Shown here one piece after another: positions 36,901-47,897 of a DNA stretch of 64,000 bases. Source of the DNA: Membranipora membranacea (Eukaryota > Bryozoa > Gymnolaemata > Cheilostomatida > Membraniporidae); assembly GCA_914767715.1 (NCBI GenBank), contig OU612068.1, positions 11,158,001 through 11,222,000 on the forward strand, given 5' to 3'. The position numbers were made by a program, and so were the translations under genes. Within the stretch, counting starts at the first letter, position 1. Every line of letters begins with the position of its first letter. The notes under the pieces are model-generated. The model ran no database searches. It was not told the DNA's origin and was given only the letters and a program-made list of their open reading frames with translations.

Positions 36901-38091
36901 GCTCAGCCTCACAGACGAGTGTCATACAAGTTATAATCAGCAGATATGATTTTCTAAAAATCCAATTGGTTATTTACTGTGCAGGTTGTTGCCTGATAGG
37001 GTCAGTCATAGGTTTACCTGGTAAATCTACTGTAAGATCACCTCGATCAGTCATATCACTTTGAGGGTTCGACTGGTTGAGAACAATATCGTTATATCCA
37101 TTCTTTCTCTGATGGGGAAAACCAAATCAATCAAGTCATGAATTCAAGTGTATTCTTTCAATATATACACATACACGTAAAATATCTACACGCTTGAAGT
37201 TTATGAGTCCATATCATTGCAGACAGTGATATGATATTATTGGATGACGCAGTGTCTTCTACACACGCTGCAGACACTATACTAGTACATGACAGCTCTA
37301 CCAAACCTTCACTACATTTATCTTCTTTGTCAGGTAAGTGTTTTAATCAATCCTCCTTAATGGTTTCAAAGGCAATGATAAGAAACTTATTTTTTTATGA
37401 ATATATTGTGGACGCCGACCAATGTAATAGAATAAATGAGGCCATGTGATAAATGAAGGAGTATAAAGTCTATGTCTACCCATATATCACTAAGTATTCG
37501 CAAGAGGAAAAGTGCGCCATTTCGCACACTCTCGAATAAATGAAATAATGGGTTAGCTAGCATTATACTCAGTGTCATTCCCAAACTAGCCGAACCAAAA
37601 CTCTAGCTAATATAACTCATCTAGGGGGATGTTGCATATATTTATTCATAAACATGTTGTGTTGACAGAGTGTGTGCCCAAAAAGAAAGATATCGGTTCC
37701 AAAAACTTACCATGTATCTTTTTTTTAAAACTATATTGGCATTAATTTCATTTGATAAGAATGTTTTTCAAAATCAGTCAAAAAAAATGGAAAGAAAATT
37801 CAATAAACATGATAGAAAAATTTAATCAGAAAAATGATGTTTGAATAATTTGTACGTGATGACTGAACTTAAATTTAATGGTATATTGTTAATAGTTGAT
37901 GCTTTAATGTTATCAAAAAGGTTAATTGAAGTTGGATGTAGAAACATGTCTCTCGGAATGAAATTAAAGCGTTCCAACAAAATTGGTTGACCTTTCTTAT
38001 TAACTGTCTAAAGGTAATTTGTGTTTATCTTTACATTGTTACAGATCCTCTGTTGAATGGACAGCCTTCCACACAAGTATCTGATCACTGA
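30950..38091 (+). CDS. DMTF1: Cyclin-D-binding Myb-like transcription factor 1
   Basis: Twelve exons join in phase to 584 aa: 30950-31052, 31598-31749, 32305-32520, 33007-33197, 33710-33896, 34316-34470, 34978-35046, 35360-35622, 36109-36308, 36558-36618, 37223-37333 and 38045-38091. The human protein is 760 aa. The central region follows the family closely. NWFTSKTDKQTL (~117) is followed by three Myb/SANT repeats: WKQGQWTAEENEIL, then GKYTPDEIAKL...HGNDWATIGAALGRSAGSV, then GTWQHDEEMRL...KQCRAKWLNFLNWK. The trailing VRSPQWLRSKWWMMKR completes the DNA-binding core. Both ends are acidic and Ser/Thr-rich, as expected for activation regions. In mammals DMTF1 binds D-type cyclins and activates ARF in the nucleus; whether that holds here is inference. 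Exon 3 has a tandem NAGNAG acceptor. The C-terminal half is shorter than in mammals and not alignable by eye. Confidence 0.93.
32537..32630. mobile_element. Inverted-repeat element, CCAATTTGCCTGCA family (copy 3)
   Basis: AAGTTAGGTGCAATTGGCCTGCA at the left, read in two parts as AAGTTAGGTGCAATT and GGCCTGCA, is mirrored at the right by GGGAAAATTGGATCACAC. It is a more decayed relative of the elements at 13885 and 27106 and starts only about 16 nt inside DMTF1 intron 3. Confidence 0.4.
33296..33545 (-). mobile_element. LINE reverse-transcriptase 3' fragment
   Basis: On the - strand an open frame ends with GKRKRGRPKKRWIDTVKDD, MLRWGLSDEDVDERIRWHSL and a stop shortly after. Just upstream in the same frame is RRRDREEDIRMVAEMGI. 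This pattern (RGRPKKRW..x..D followed by RxxWRxLI) is the typical C-terminal tail of non-LTR retrotransposon ORF2 proteins. Only the last ~80 codons are present, as expected from 5' truncation. It is antisense in DMTF1 intron 4. Confidence 0.8.
34141..34230. repeat. TTAA-rich palindromic tract
   Basis: Dense AATTAATTAATT words arranged around a centre near TTTTAAATATTAATT, able to form an AT-only cruciform. It lies in a DMTF1 intron, about 90 bp before exon 6. Confidence 0.7.
34633..34765. mobile_element. Foldback element in a DMTF1 intron
   Basis: AAGAAGTTTTCAACTTTTTATC (read as AAGAAGTTTTC and AACTTTTTATC) at the left pairs with GATAAAAAGTTGAAAAATTCTT at the right, and TATTGAAGCACAG (34665-34677) pairs exactly with CTGTGCTTCAATA (34721-34733). 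A further GTTGAAGCACAGCACCGATACT just upstream repeats the inner arm, so one arm appears tandemly duplicated. Confidence 0.55.
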
Positions 38092-38354
38092 CACTAGTGT
38101 GTTATAACTAGCTCGTATATGTAAAAAATGACACATGGATATAACTGACACTGGGATGTGGTGACTGACACTTGTCCATGCCTTTCAAGCACCTGTTACT
38201 CAGCTTACACATTACCAGTCGCTAAAAGAATCTCAGCACTTTAATATAAGCTATAGAGATGGTGTACATGCATAATGGCCATAATGACTCTTATCTATGT
38301 TGTGTAATGCTGTTTGGTGCCTGTAGACGGTTTTATGTAACATTTATTTTCTCA

Positions 38355-38360
38355 AATAAA
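38355..38360 (+). terminator. Polyadenylation signal of DMTF1
   Basis: AATAAA in CTCAAATAAAGAACTG, about 265 nt after the DMTF1 stop codon, in otherwise unremarkable 3' sequence. Confidence 0.55.
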
Positions 38361-38456
38361 GAACTGTTGGATTCACCGCGTAATTTTTTTGTCCACTGAA
38401 TCTGGCAACTTTCGGCACAGCTGGTTACACTGAGAGCATAAAAGATACATATATAC

Positions 38457-39272
38457 AGAATATTAAAATCCTGAGTCAACCTGGAGGGAAACTATGCTGA
38501 CTCAAAAAATCCAAAAATGTACCAAGGGGGTTCTCAGAGTTTTTTTCAACCGGATTAAAAAATAAGGAGGAGCAACTCCTGCTAATCTCGAATCTGCGCA
38601 CCGTTTGGCTCTGCGGCTTTTCCTTCTCTGTCAGCATCCATTTAAATGAGGGTCAATTTGCACTAAAAAAACATGCCACATGGCAGCATTAAAAAAGTTA
38701 AAACTCTGTTGGATCCGTATCAAACTCCGACCAGTTCAAGCTCTTATTGGCATTATTCAAAATGCAGAATATTGGAATCCTCTGATTAACTGAAGGGGTA
38801 ATTACGCTGACTTGAAATTCACAAAAATATACCAAGGGTTTGTATCACGCTTTTTTTTGCCCAGATTAAAAAATAGATTTGCTTCTAACTCACCTCCTAA
38901 GGAGGAGCAAATCCTGCTGATCTCGAATCTGCGGACCGTTTGGCTTTGCGGCTTTTCCTTCTCTGTCAGCATCCGTTTTAATGAGGGTCACTTTTGCACT
39001 AAAAAAACATTCCATACGGCAGCGTTAAAAAATTAAAACTCTGTCGGATCCTTATCAAACTCCGACCAGTTCAAGCTCTTATTGGCCTCATTCAAAATGC
39101 AGAATATTGGAATCCTCTGATTAACTGGTGGGTATTTATGCTGTCTTGAAATTCACAAAAATATACCAAGGGTGGGTATCACACTTTTTTTTCGCCCAGA
39201 TTGAAAAATAGATTTGCTTCTAACTCGCCTCATAAGGAGGAGCAACTCCTGCTGATCTCGAATCTGCCAACT
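38457..39272 (+). repeat. ~335-bp tandem repeat, two and a half units
   Basis: Units start at about 38457, 38765 and 39100, each with AGAATATT[A/G][A/G]AATCCT. Shared landmarks are ACAAAAATATACCAAGGG, AAGGAGGAGCAA, CTGCTGATCTCGAATCTGC, GGCTTTTCCTTCTCTGTCAG and CCGACCAGTTCAAGCTCTTA. The first unit is the most diverged and shorter. The third stops after GATCTCGAATCTGCC. Short open frames inside are not conserved between units, so I do not call them genes. This could be a satellite fragment or a tandemly inserted unknown element. Confidence 0.85.
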
Positions 39273-42200
39273 GTCAACTGTGACTGTGTTTGCTTTATGG
39301 GTGCGAGGGCCCCGTGAGGGTCTTGTGACGATAGAGTATGTTTTGTTCAGCCTGTCGGTAATTGTGCCTTGATAACGAGTTGGCTATATTCAGTGCTGGG
39401 TCTGCCCTGTTCCTCAGCACAGGTTTCGCTGTTGTACAACAACACAAGTATGTCAGCTTTCAAATGTCACTAAGAAAGAAGGGGGCGCTGGTAAGTGATT
39501 AAACAAATAAAGTTCCCACAAGCTGTAATGCTTGTACATTTGGTATGTTTATGCTGTTTTCCGCTAGTTTTCTACTGAGCGCACACAACGCGCCAGATAA
39601 CAAACAAATAGTATCCTTCGGCAATTGTTCCTTTCCTTGCCCACCCATCATCTAAAGCAAAAGTGACTGTACTTTGTCATCATGTGTTGTGTCGGCAGGG
39701 AGTTTGTCCCAAACTCCTTGATGAAGGGCTGTCTAAAATATGATACAATGCTTCATCAGCTGCATAGGTCTAGGTCTATTGATACAATAAAATATACACT
39801 GATTTGATCACATTAGTTCATAGCTGTTATTACATGATGTTGTCCAGATCGCCTAGAAGATTGTTGTGTTTATGGAATTTAAAATGTCATTTGCTATATA
39901 AGAAGTGAGCCAGTAAGTCACTCTCCGTGTTTTCTTTATGATTAGGCAGATAGGGATACACATTCTGACCCATTCTGGTTTTCAGGTTGACAATAATTTT
40001 TGTCCAGATTGCTAAGAGTTGTATGCCCTTTTATAACTATCAGATGATAAATCAACCAATCAATTGATTTCATCCATCATGAAATATCCAATCAGCATGC
40101 TGTTGACATTGAATTAAATGTTCAAAAGTTATGGTAATGAAAATGAGCAGACAAACAAAGAAAAGTTAGGAGGTATGGAATTTGAATTTGCATTTGATTC
40201 AAGATTTACTTGCTCCCATGGACCCATTATATTTGTATCTACTTGATGCTTATTTCCATCTAAAACTGTCTAGGGACTACACCAATGTGGCTCATTATCA
40301 AAGACTGAAGGAAATTTGATTGACAAAAATGAAAAAGAGAAGTAAACTCAACTGCCACCACCAATCCACCAATGAACCATTGAATCCATCCACCCATGGG
40401 CCCCTGGGACCTACATATATACATGCCTTTTCTTTGCCAATGTCCAGTATCAACCACATACTGGATATGGGCTAAATAAAGGGATGTAACTCCCAAAAGG
40501 GCCAATGCATGCATCCACCCACTCCACTGGGTAGGACCTGTCTTCTTCTGTCAACTCAATCATTATCTTCTGTCAATAATTATCTTCTGTCGATCATACA
40601 CATTATCACTCTAACTGCTACATTTGGGTAGATATGATGCGATGAAAATCATAGCAACCACTTTCACTGGAAATGTTTTTGTTTATATTCAAAATCATTT
40701 GTATAGCATAACCATTAAAGTGGTTGCTATGATTTTAAATGCTTCATATCTCCCCAACTACAGCAATTTTCAGATCTAAAATTTTGCATTTACTGTGACT
40801 GTCTTAAGGCCTTGCTACATGAGCCCACGAAATGTGTGGAATTGTCTTCCCATGTGTGGTGGGCGTGGCTTCATAGGCTAAACACACCCCCTTGTGACAA
40901 CATTGCTAAGTGAGTGACCAATGAGCCATGACCAATGAGTAAGGAGTAATGACCAATTAAATACGCTCTATTGTACCAACTGGCCAATGACAGAAGTGTA
41001 GGTTCACAACGTGGTTAACAACACGAACATGCTGGTCTTTGAAAAGACGCATCATTAGCATGCCAAACGGTGTGGTTTGAGCGATGACATTGCCAAAGAT
41101 GGGCTCGGTCATTCCATTCATCTATTTCAAGCAAGCCCATTATATCAGTTTTTCCTCCGCAAGATTTTATTCAGAATTGAATATATGGGTGCTGGGAAAT
41201 AGGGGCACTGCAACTGTTTAGCCGTTTTGGGTTTCTGATCTTTTTTACATCCTGGTCCATAGTTCAAAGCTTCGCTATGTTTCTAGCTCAACATAGCTTT
41301 AAATCAGATTCCTTCTGCTCCAAATCAAATCACAAAAAGATTAAAACGTTTCTTTATTGTGAGCTATGTGTATAAGCTTGACCGCCAACATTGGAGATCA
41401 AATTTGGTAAATAAGGGTCATATATCTTTACTCCTTCCTGAAGGCTTGTCACATTATTGAGCTACTGGAAATGGGAAGGCACAATAAAACATCCCCCTTA
41501 TCACATAGTTGCAGTGTCCAACTGAGTTCCTGGTTGTGTTGCTTTGTGGTTCAAAGTAAACAAAAAGCCAAACTATCGAGTTGATCATTTGACATAATGC
41601 ATCCAATAACTTGTTGTTATGTAATTGAATTCCTGAGCAGGTGTTCTATGCACTTTCTTGACAATTATTTCTATCTTAGACTTAGGAACCACACTCTAGG
41701 GTAACTTTCACCTCCATCATCACAAAGTTTGTATAAACGAATCGAACCAGCGATGTCAAATGATCAAAATCTAATCATCTAATCTAAGCTCTTCTTTTAC
41801 AAAATTCTGAAACAGACTTTTATTGTTAAACATATTTGTTTAGGTTTTCCTAAATTAATGTCTGACATTATCAAAAGATTGTAACCACTTTATTGCCTAA
41901 AAATGACAGCCGAGGCGAAATGCAATCTTACTAAATGAGGAGAGAGTAGCTAAGCATGATTTCGGGTCAAAGACAATTTTTCACGCTGATTTTAAATCTG
42001 GTTTTACCATTTTTTTGTTCTCTACTTTGCTCATTTATTTTTTGAATCTATTAATAAGAAGGAACTTAAGTAAGGGACCCTCTACATGTGCGGCTGTAGC
42101 TTCATGTTTTATGGTCCAGTTAAAAGGTTGTATCAGAAGCTCATATCCCGAGGAAGTTGGTTCGGCTGCCTGCGGATTGTTCTATCTTTTGCTACCCTGG

Positions 42201-42774
42201 CGACAGATTTGATTTTGAAATGGAGATACTGGGTTTGTCTGATGATGGTATAATTAGCTCATTGTAGGTAATCTCCCTCCTGTGAAGGAGGCTTCCCTCT
42301 TCTCTTTGGCTGAGTGAGCAATTCAATTACATATTGTGCCATATTGTTTATCAAGTAAACAAGCCAAGACCAGTACAAATACGGTATGTTGGCAAGACCT
42401 TCATTGTTCTTCTGACCGGGTTTGATTTAATTCATCTGACTTGATTTCTTTACGAGTGTATCATATTTAACTTTGTAGTATCATTATCTTGTGATGGAAT
42501 TTTATGTCTGGATGAACCATTTTGAGATTGATTATTATTATTATTATCTTTATTCTGACTATTGATGGTTTCCTCTGCTCAAGCAGAGCGAGCAAAAAAA
42601 GTATCAAACAAAAAGCTCCACAATCAAGGAGGACTGTAAAAGATCTTTGTGGATGACGGAGTGTCGCTGACCTAAATATTGTAGTGAAGCGATTGTTGCT
42701 AATGGCTGCCTTTTCATTGTTGTAGCATTGTGTTGTTTGCCAGCAGACTCAACTCGCTACTAAATCTGATATCT
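39273..42774. other. Non-coding sequence up to copy A of the duplicated gene
   Basis: I see no gene. At 39696-39720 there is a minimal CAGGGAGTTTG foldback. From about 39955 onwards the sequence matches 52575 onwards (see the duplication entries). At 40631-40750 there is an inverted-repeat element (listed separately). From about 42345 the sequence also matches 55172, which carries an extra partial repeat at 55368. Confidence 0.5.
40631..40750. mobile_element. Foldback element, AAAATCATAGCAACCACTTT family
   Basis: GATATGATGCGATG followed by AAAATCATAGCAACCACTTT at the left is mirrored by AAGTGGTTGCTATGATTTT and AAATGCTTCATATC at the right, about 30 of 36 positions. A partial copy with the same words lies at about 53496-53535 in the duplicated segment, so the insertion predates the duplication. 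Confidence 0.55.
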
Positions 42775-45700
42775 ATGGAAGAGTTCAAAATGATTCCTCT
42801 TATCTCTGATCAGCCTTTGGAAATTGCTATTTTTACTGCGTCAGCAGTTTTATACGCATTAACCATCTACCTTCTATTTGAGGTAGACGCTGCACATGAT
42901 GTAAGTTGATCTTTCTTTTTCCTCTCCTTCTTCTACTGTCAAAGCTTCCGTATATTTCAAATGATCTTCTTGTTGAGACACAGAAGAATAATAGAAGCGT
43001 TTTCATTTCATTTGCCTACTCACTAGGAAGAGTCAATGTCATCCAATGTGTGCAAATTCTTTTTAATGTATTTTCTCATGAAATAGATGTATACATATGA
43101 AAGACTAGGCGAATTAGGCTTGATGCATTATAAGTTTAAGCATTCTCTATGTATATGACGTCTTGATTCTGCTGTGGACTCAAACAAGCTCATTCATTTT
43201 TCGCAGATATGTGTTAACATGTTCGCCGTATTGCGCAGAGCAGGATTGAAAATATTGCTGTACATTAGGCCGAAGCCGATAGTCCGATGTCGCATGAACC
43301 CAACCCCGGTATGTTATAACCGAGCTTGGAGGTCCATGATAGTTTGTGTTGGTTGTCTGATCGATCATTGCAGCTTGGTTTATTTATGTGCATGTGATGG
43401 CCGATGATGTGTGGTCCAGTTTGTGATCTTATTACTTTTGCCAAAGATCAAATTTGTTTGCCATCGAGTCCTTTATCCCTGCATATTGCTCAATGGGGCC
43501 TTGTGTGTGACAACCATGAATGTAAGTCTGTTTTTTTACCAGATGCGATCTGAAGATTTTCACAGTTCTGAGACTTAGATAGTTTATGATGACTGTAGCC
43601 TGTGATTCTAACTGATTAATCAAATTGGACAAGTCTAGGATCTCTGTCCTTCTCAGATTAGGCCAACAGCCATATCATTGAAACATACATGCTCAAAATC
43701 AGTCGATTTGATTAAGCAAAGCTCAATATCTCAACAACTGACTGCCCCTCTTAAAAAACAAACCTAAACTTACCTGGTTGTAGGAGTTACCCCACTCTCA
43801 ACCATCGGAAAGCATTTCACTGCCTGTGTCTCATTTATTTTATTACCTATAATAATACATATAATATAATGAGTATTAATACCTGAGCACAGACGAATGG
43901 TCTTATTGTCATGATATATTTCTTTTATTTTTTGTTATTTTTAGGCAAGTGCTTCAACAAATACTACAACAACAACTAGAATAACGATTGGCTCTTTTGG
44001 TGATTTCTATGTGAAGACAACTGCGGTAAGTTTATGAAGTTAATTACAAACCAAGCTACAAGCTGATTCTTTACCAGAGTGATCTGATGATTGTCGCAAC
44101 TCTTAGTCTTAGACCTTAGAGTTTATCATTAAGATAGCCTATGATCCTAGCCATTCGTTTCAATGGAAACCGGAAAGCCCAAAAACTTAACTAGAGACAG
44201 CTTTTCTAAAGTACGAGCCTAATCTAACTTTAATGTTCCAATTTCAGGCTATAACTTAATTGTGCGAGCTACCCCAGTCTCAACCTAGAACAAGTATTTG
44301 ACTGTGTCCCATTTACTCTGTTACCTAAATTATTACAATTATACAATATAGCAACATGAATACCTCAGCGCAGACAGATTATTTCAATTTTCATAATTCT
44401 TTCGCATTTTTACTTTCAGGCAAAAGCTACAACAAAAAGATCTTTGAGCTGTTTGGTGGACTTGTCAGTGATGACAACTGTAAGTTTTTGGAATTCGTTT
44501 CTTCATTAGATGTGAGCTGAAATGTATTACCATTTGACCATTTCAATAGATCTAGCCTAAGATTTCCCTTTGTTATAAATTGGGCCAGAAGCTATTTCAA
44601 TGAAATACATTTCCTCAAATTCAGTTGATTTGCTTTACCAGAAAGTTCTCAGCTTTGAGAAAGCTTTTTACTTTCTGCGCCTCATATGACTGAAAATTCC
44701 ACCTATAATACAATAATAATATACATAGAATACTAGGAATAACTCATAACTGCCTCATTTATCTGGTCAGCTAAGCTACAATAAGGACTTGCCTGTGAAT
44801 CTTTTAAGATCAGATATGACATTAGTGGTTGTTTTTACAGAGAAATGGGCTGTGTATTGATGACCTTAGATCAGAGTTATTTGCTCTTACACAGTGAGTC
44901 TACCTTACACATATGTTTGTATACCAGATAATTCTGCTTAAGTTCCCTCCAACAAATCAACACCATGTGGCTGATGTTGGAGGAGGTGGTACAATAGGCA
45001 CACATCTTTGCCAGACTTGCTTTATGAATCAATATTAGGAGTTCAGGAAATGCCGCTACCACATGATCACTTGAGAAAATTATAACAAAATGCTCACTGA
45101 CACTCGGCAAAGCAAAACACTTCCTTCATGCTACTACCACTCTACCACTGTCCCATACATTCATTTCTTTATCATCTTTGCCACGATATAGTATGTAAAA
45201 ATACAAATCGATCAATCAAACGCCAGGTTTAGTAGCACCTTAAACTGGATACATCAAACACAAACTTTCTTTTGATATATTTTTAGATTGTTTGGCTTGG
45301 TTTTCCCATCTGGAACTGCGATGAGAAGATTCGATTCATTTACAAACTCGGCACTCAGAATCACTGTAGATAACACCGGGACCGTGAGGGTATGTATCTT
45401 ATTGATGTATCAAAGTGTGTTTTGTGACTAAAGTGTAGTTTTAATTGCTTTCGGCACACATGGAATGGCGCATGCCTTGGACATTAGTTGTATAACATAC
45501 CCTTAGATGAAAAATATGCACTTTTCCAGAAACGGAGATATCTTAAATCAGATATCATATAAATGATTTTTTTACAGACACAGCGATGCCCTCGTTGACT
45601 CGATCTTTTATTATGCTAACCAACAAGAAACACTGAGAAAGTAAGTCTGTTAAATATACAATTGTATTCATATTAAATTTGCTTTTCACAATACAACAAT

Positions 45701-47897
45701 GTGTTAGGTAACCACCATCCCTTAGCAGTCATGCCATCTTGTCTGTCATGACCATAAACATATAAATTCTCTATTTATATGTTTTTGGTCATGACAAATC
45801 ACGCAGTTAGTGTATGGGTGTTGAGTGGCTCATCTTGACAAGCTTTGTTTGCACAAGAGTTGACAAGCTCCATCCCCCCTCCCCCTGCGAAGCTTATCAA
45901 GACAGACTATGGCAGTTCTTGTAAGTTTAATGATAGAATGAAATCATTTTAGAGTTTCAATTCCCAATATTAGGAGTGTTAGAATGGTATACATGCCCTA
46001 TGTGTTAATTTCAGAAGAATCCAACAAATGGGCCCCAATACTTAGCATTGTGACTTCTTTCAGGAGTCTGATGCTCTTACCACTAGCAATATGTTCAGTA
46101 GCATCTAATATGTGATATTCTTTAGCATATTTATCTGACTGATGATGTTTATAGACTGTTAACACAGCTAAGGGGATCCACATTGGCGATAACACCCAAT
46201 GATGCAGTGACCAGCAGCAGAGATGTTGTGTGCCCTGTCACAAGAAAAATAAATACAGTAAACATTGAGGTACATGCAAATTGGGATGAGGTAAGTATGA
46301 GAACTTATTCATTAAAACCATTTCTGCATCAATGTCACTCAATGTCTTTCAAAAACTTGACAATCATTCATCTGATTGATCTGATGATTGGCTCAACAAT
46401 CCTGCAGTGTTTGCCACCTAACTTGGAGCATCTCGATGTGTAGAGTTGTTTTCCCTTGTTCTACGTGAAGAAAACACTTTGTTATCTTTTAAAAAATTGA
46501 TTGCTTATTGAATGTGATGATTTCCAATCTCTTTTATCCATTTACAAGCATCATGTTCCACTACAAGCGATGCGAGAGTAAGGCCAATGAGGAAGGATAA
46601 GAATATTGAGAAACAATTTGTATTCGTGCCGAGTGATAGGCCTAAGCGGGAAAGAGTGCGCCCTTGGGCGATCATGAAAAAGCCATGGAACAGCCCCACC
46701 TCTGTAAGTACCACATCAATCAGTCAATATAATCACTTAAATGTGCAGATCCAGCTCATATATATATGTGCTCAAAATAAGCAGTCAGCAGCATATGACT
46801 TTTGCTTTTGGTGTTACAATTATCTGCACTACATTTAGATACCATAGTAACTGAAGGACACAGTGGGTTATGAATGGCTACCTTGTAAGTAATGATTTGT
46901 TCACGCTTGGTGGTAAAAATTAAGTTAGAAAAGGCATTGGTGACTCTGAGATTCATTGTTTAACAATGTTCTCTTCATGTTTTCCAACAGCGGGACAAAC
47001 CCCGCAAAGAAGCTGATTGGTATTATAAGAATGATACAACTCCCACTATCGCCTCAACACCTACCGACATGAACATCACTTCCATTTCTACTGACACTAA
47101 TATCAAATCTACTCCTAGTCATGACATCTCTCTCCATCCACGTACATCACACATCCAGTTCAACAGAACCCTACCCACCATCATCGAGGAGTGAGTTGTA
47201 TTATCAAATTCAATAATGATCTGTCCTGGGGAATCAACTGTTAATAAATTTGATAAAAGCAGTGCTGAGGAGCAAACGATTCACCATGAGTATTTCAGAG
47301 GAGAGTGATGCTACAAAGGAATCTGTTTCTCATGACATTATTTAAATTTTATCCGCGATGCTTCCCCCCAGTGCCTGCACCCCAATAAACTACACTGTAT
47401 CTTATTTATATTTTTTAGGGCGGAGCCAATACTCCTACCAACAAGGCTCCGAAGAAGGAGGACGGTGCTGGGACGTCTACGGGGAGCTGGACAAAGGCTG
47501 AGAGAGAGAGCCAGGTATTTATCTTGATTAAGGCCTCAGTGTGTCTTTGTCTGAACTACTGAATCAGGTTATTGAGCAGCAACAGCTACAGATTAATTAT
47601 CAGCAGACTGATTGTCAGCACACAAAATGATAGCAGACTGAATTTTGTCTCTTCACATAAAAGCTAAATCTGTAGGTTGATGAGGGGATACTTGTGTAAT
47701 ATTCCTTTCCAGCATCGTGGGCAATGTTCAATTATCAATAAATTTCTGTGGACAATATATTTAATTTTCTTTATAGGATTGCAATGGAGTGAGCAAGGTG
47801 GCATAGCTTGCTACTAGTTCAAAGAATGGACCCAGTTCTACAGGCAAGCATGTATATCATCTGTACCACCTCGAATGGCAGAAATGGATCACATTGA
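42775..47897 (+). pseudogene. Copy A of an unrecognised membrane-protein gene, disrupted
   Basis: Exons matching copy B are at 42775-42900, 43207-43308, 43945-44025, 44420-44479, 44841-44893, 45287-45389, 45578-45640, 46155-46290, 46549-46703, 46991-47190, 47419-47514 and 47777-47897. The first six are open and in phase, starting MEEFKMIPLISDQPLEIAIF with a membrane segment. Lesions against copy B: exon at 45578 lacks 8 nt, giving a TGA at 45596-45598. The acceptor before 46549 is ACAAG instead of ACAGG, shifting the junction by one base. The last exon has TGA (47790-47792) where copy B has AGA. The Thr-rich exon of copy B and its surroundings (about 700 bp) are missing near 43490. A product would stop after about 181 aa. 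The later exons still look protein-like, so the loss may be recent; a truncated, expressed protein cannot be excluded. Confidence 0.75.
45826..45909. mobile_element. Foldback element, TAGCCTGTC family (copy 3)
   Basis: TGGCTCATCTTGACAAGCTT (45826-45845) is mirrored by AAGCTTATCAAGACAGACTA (45890-45909), with C-runs inside. It is absent from the matching position in copy B (about 59620), so it may have inserted after the duplication. Confidence 0.55.
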
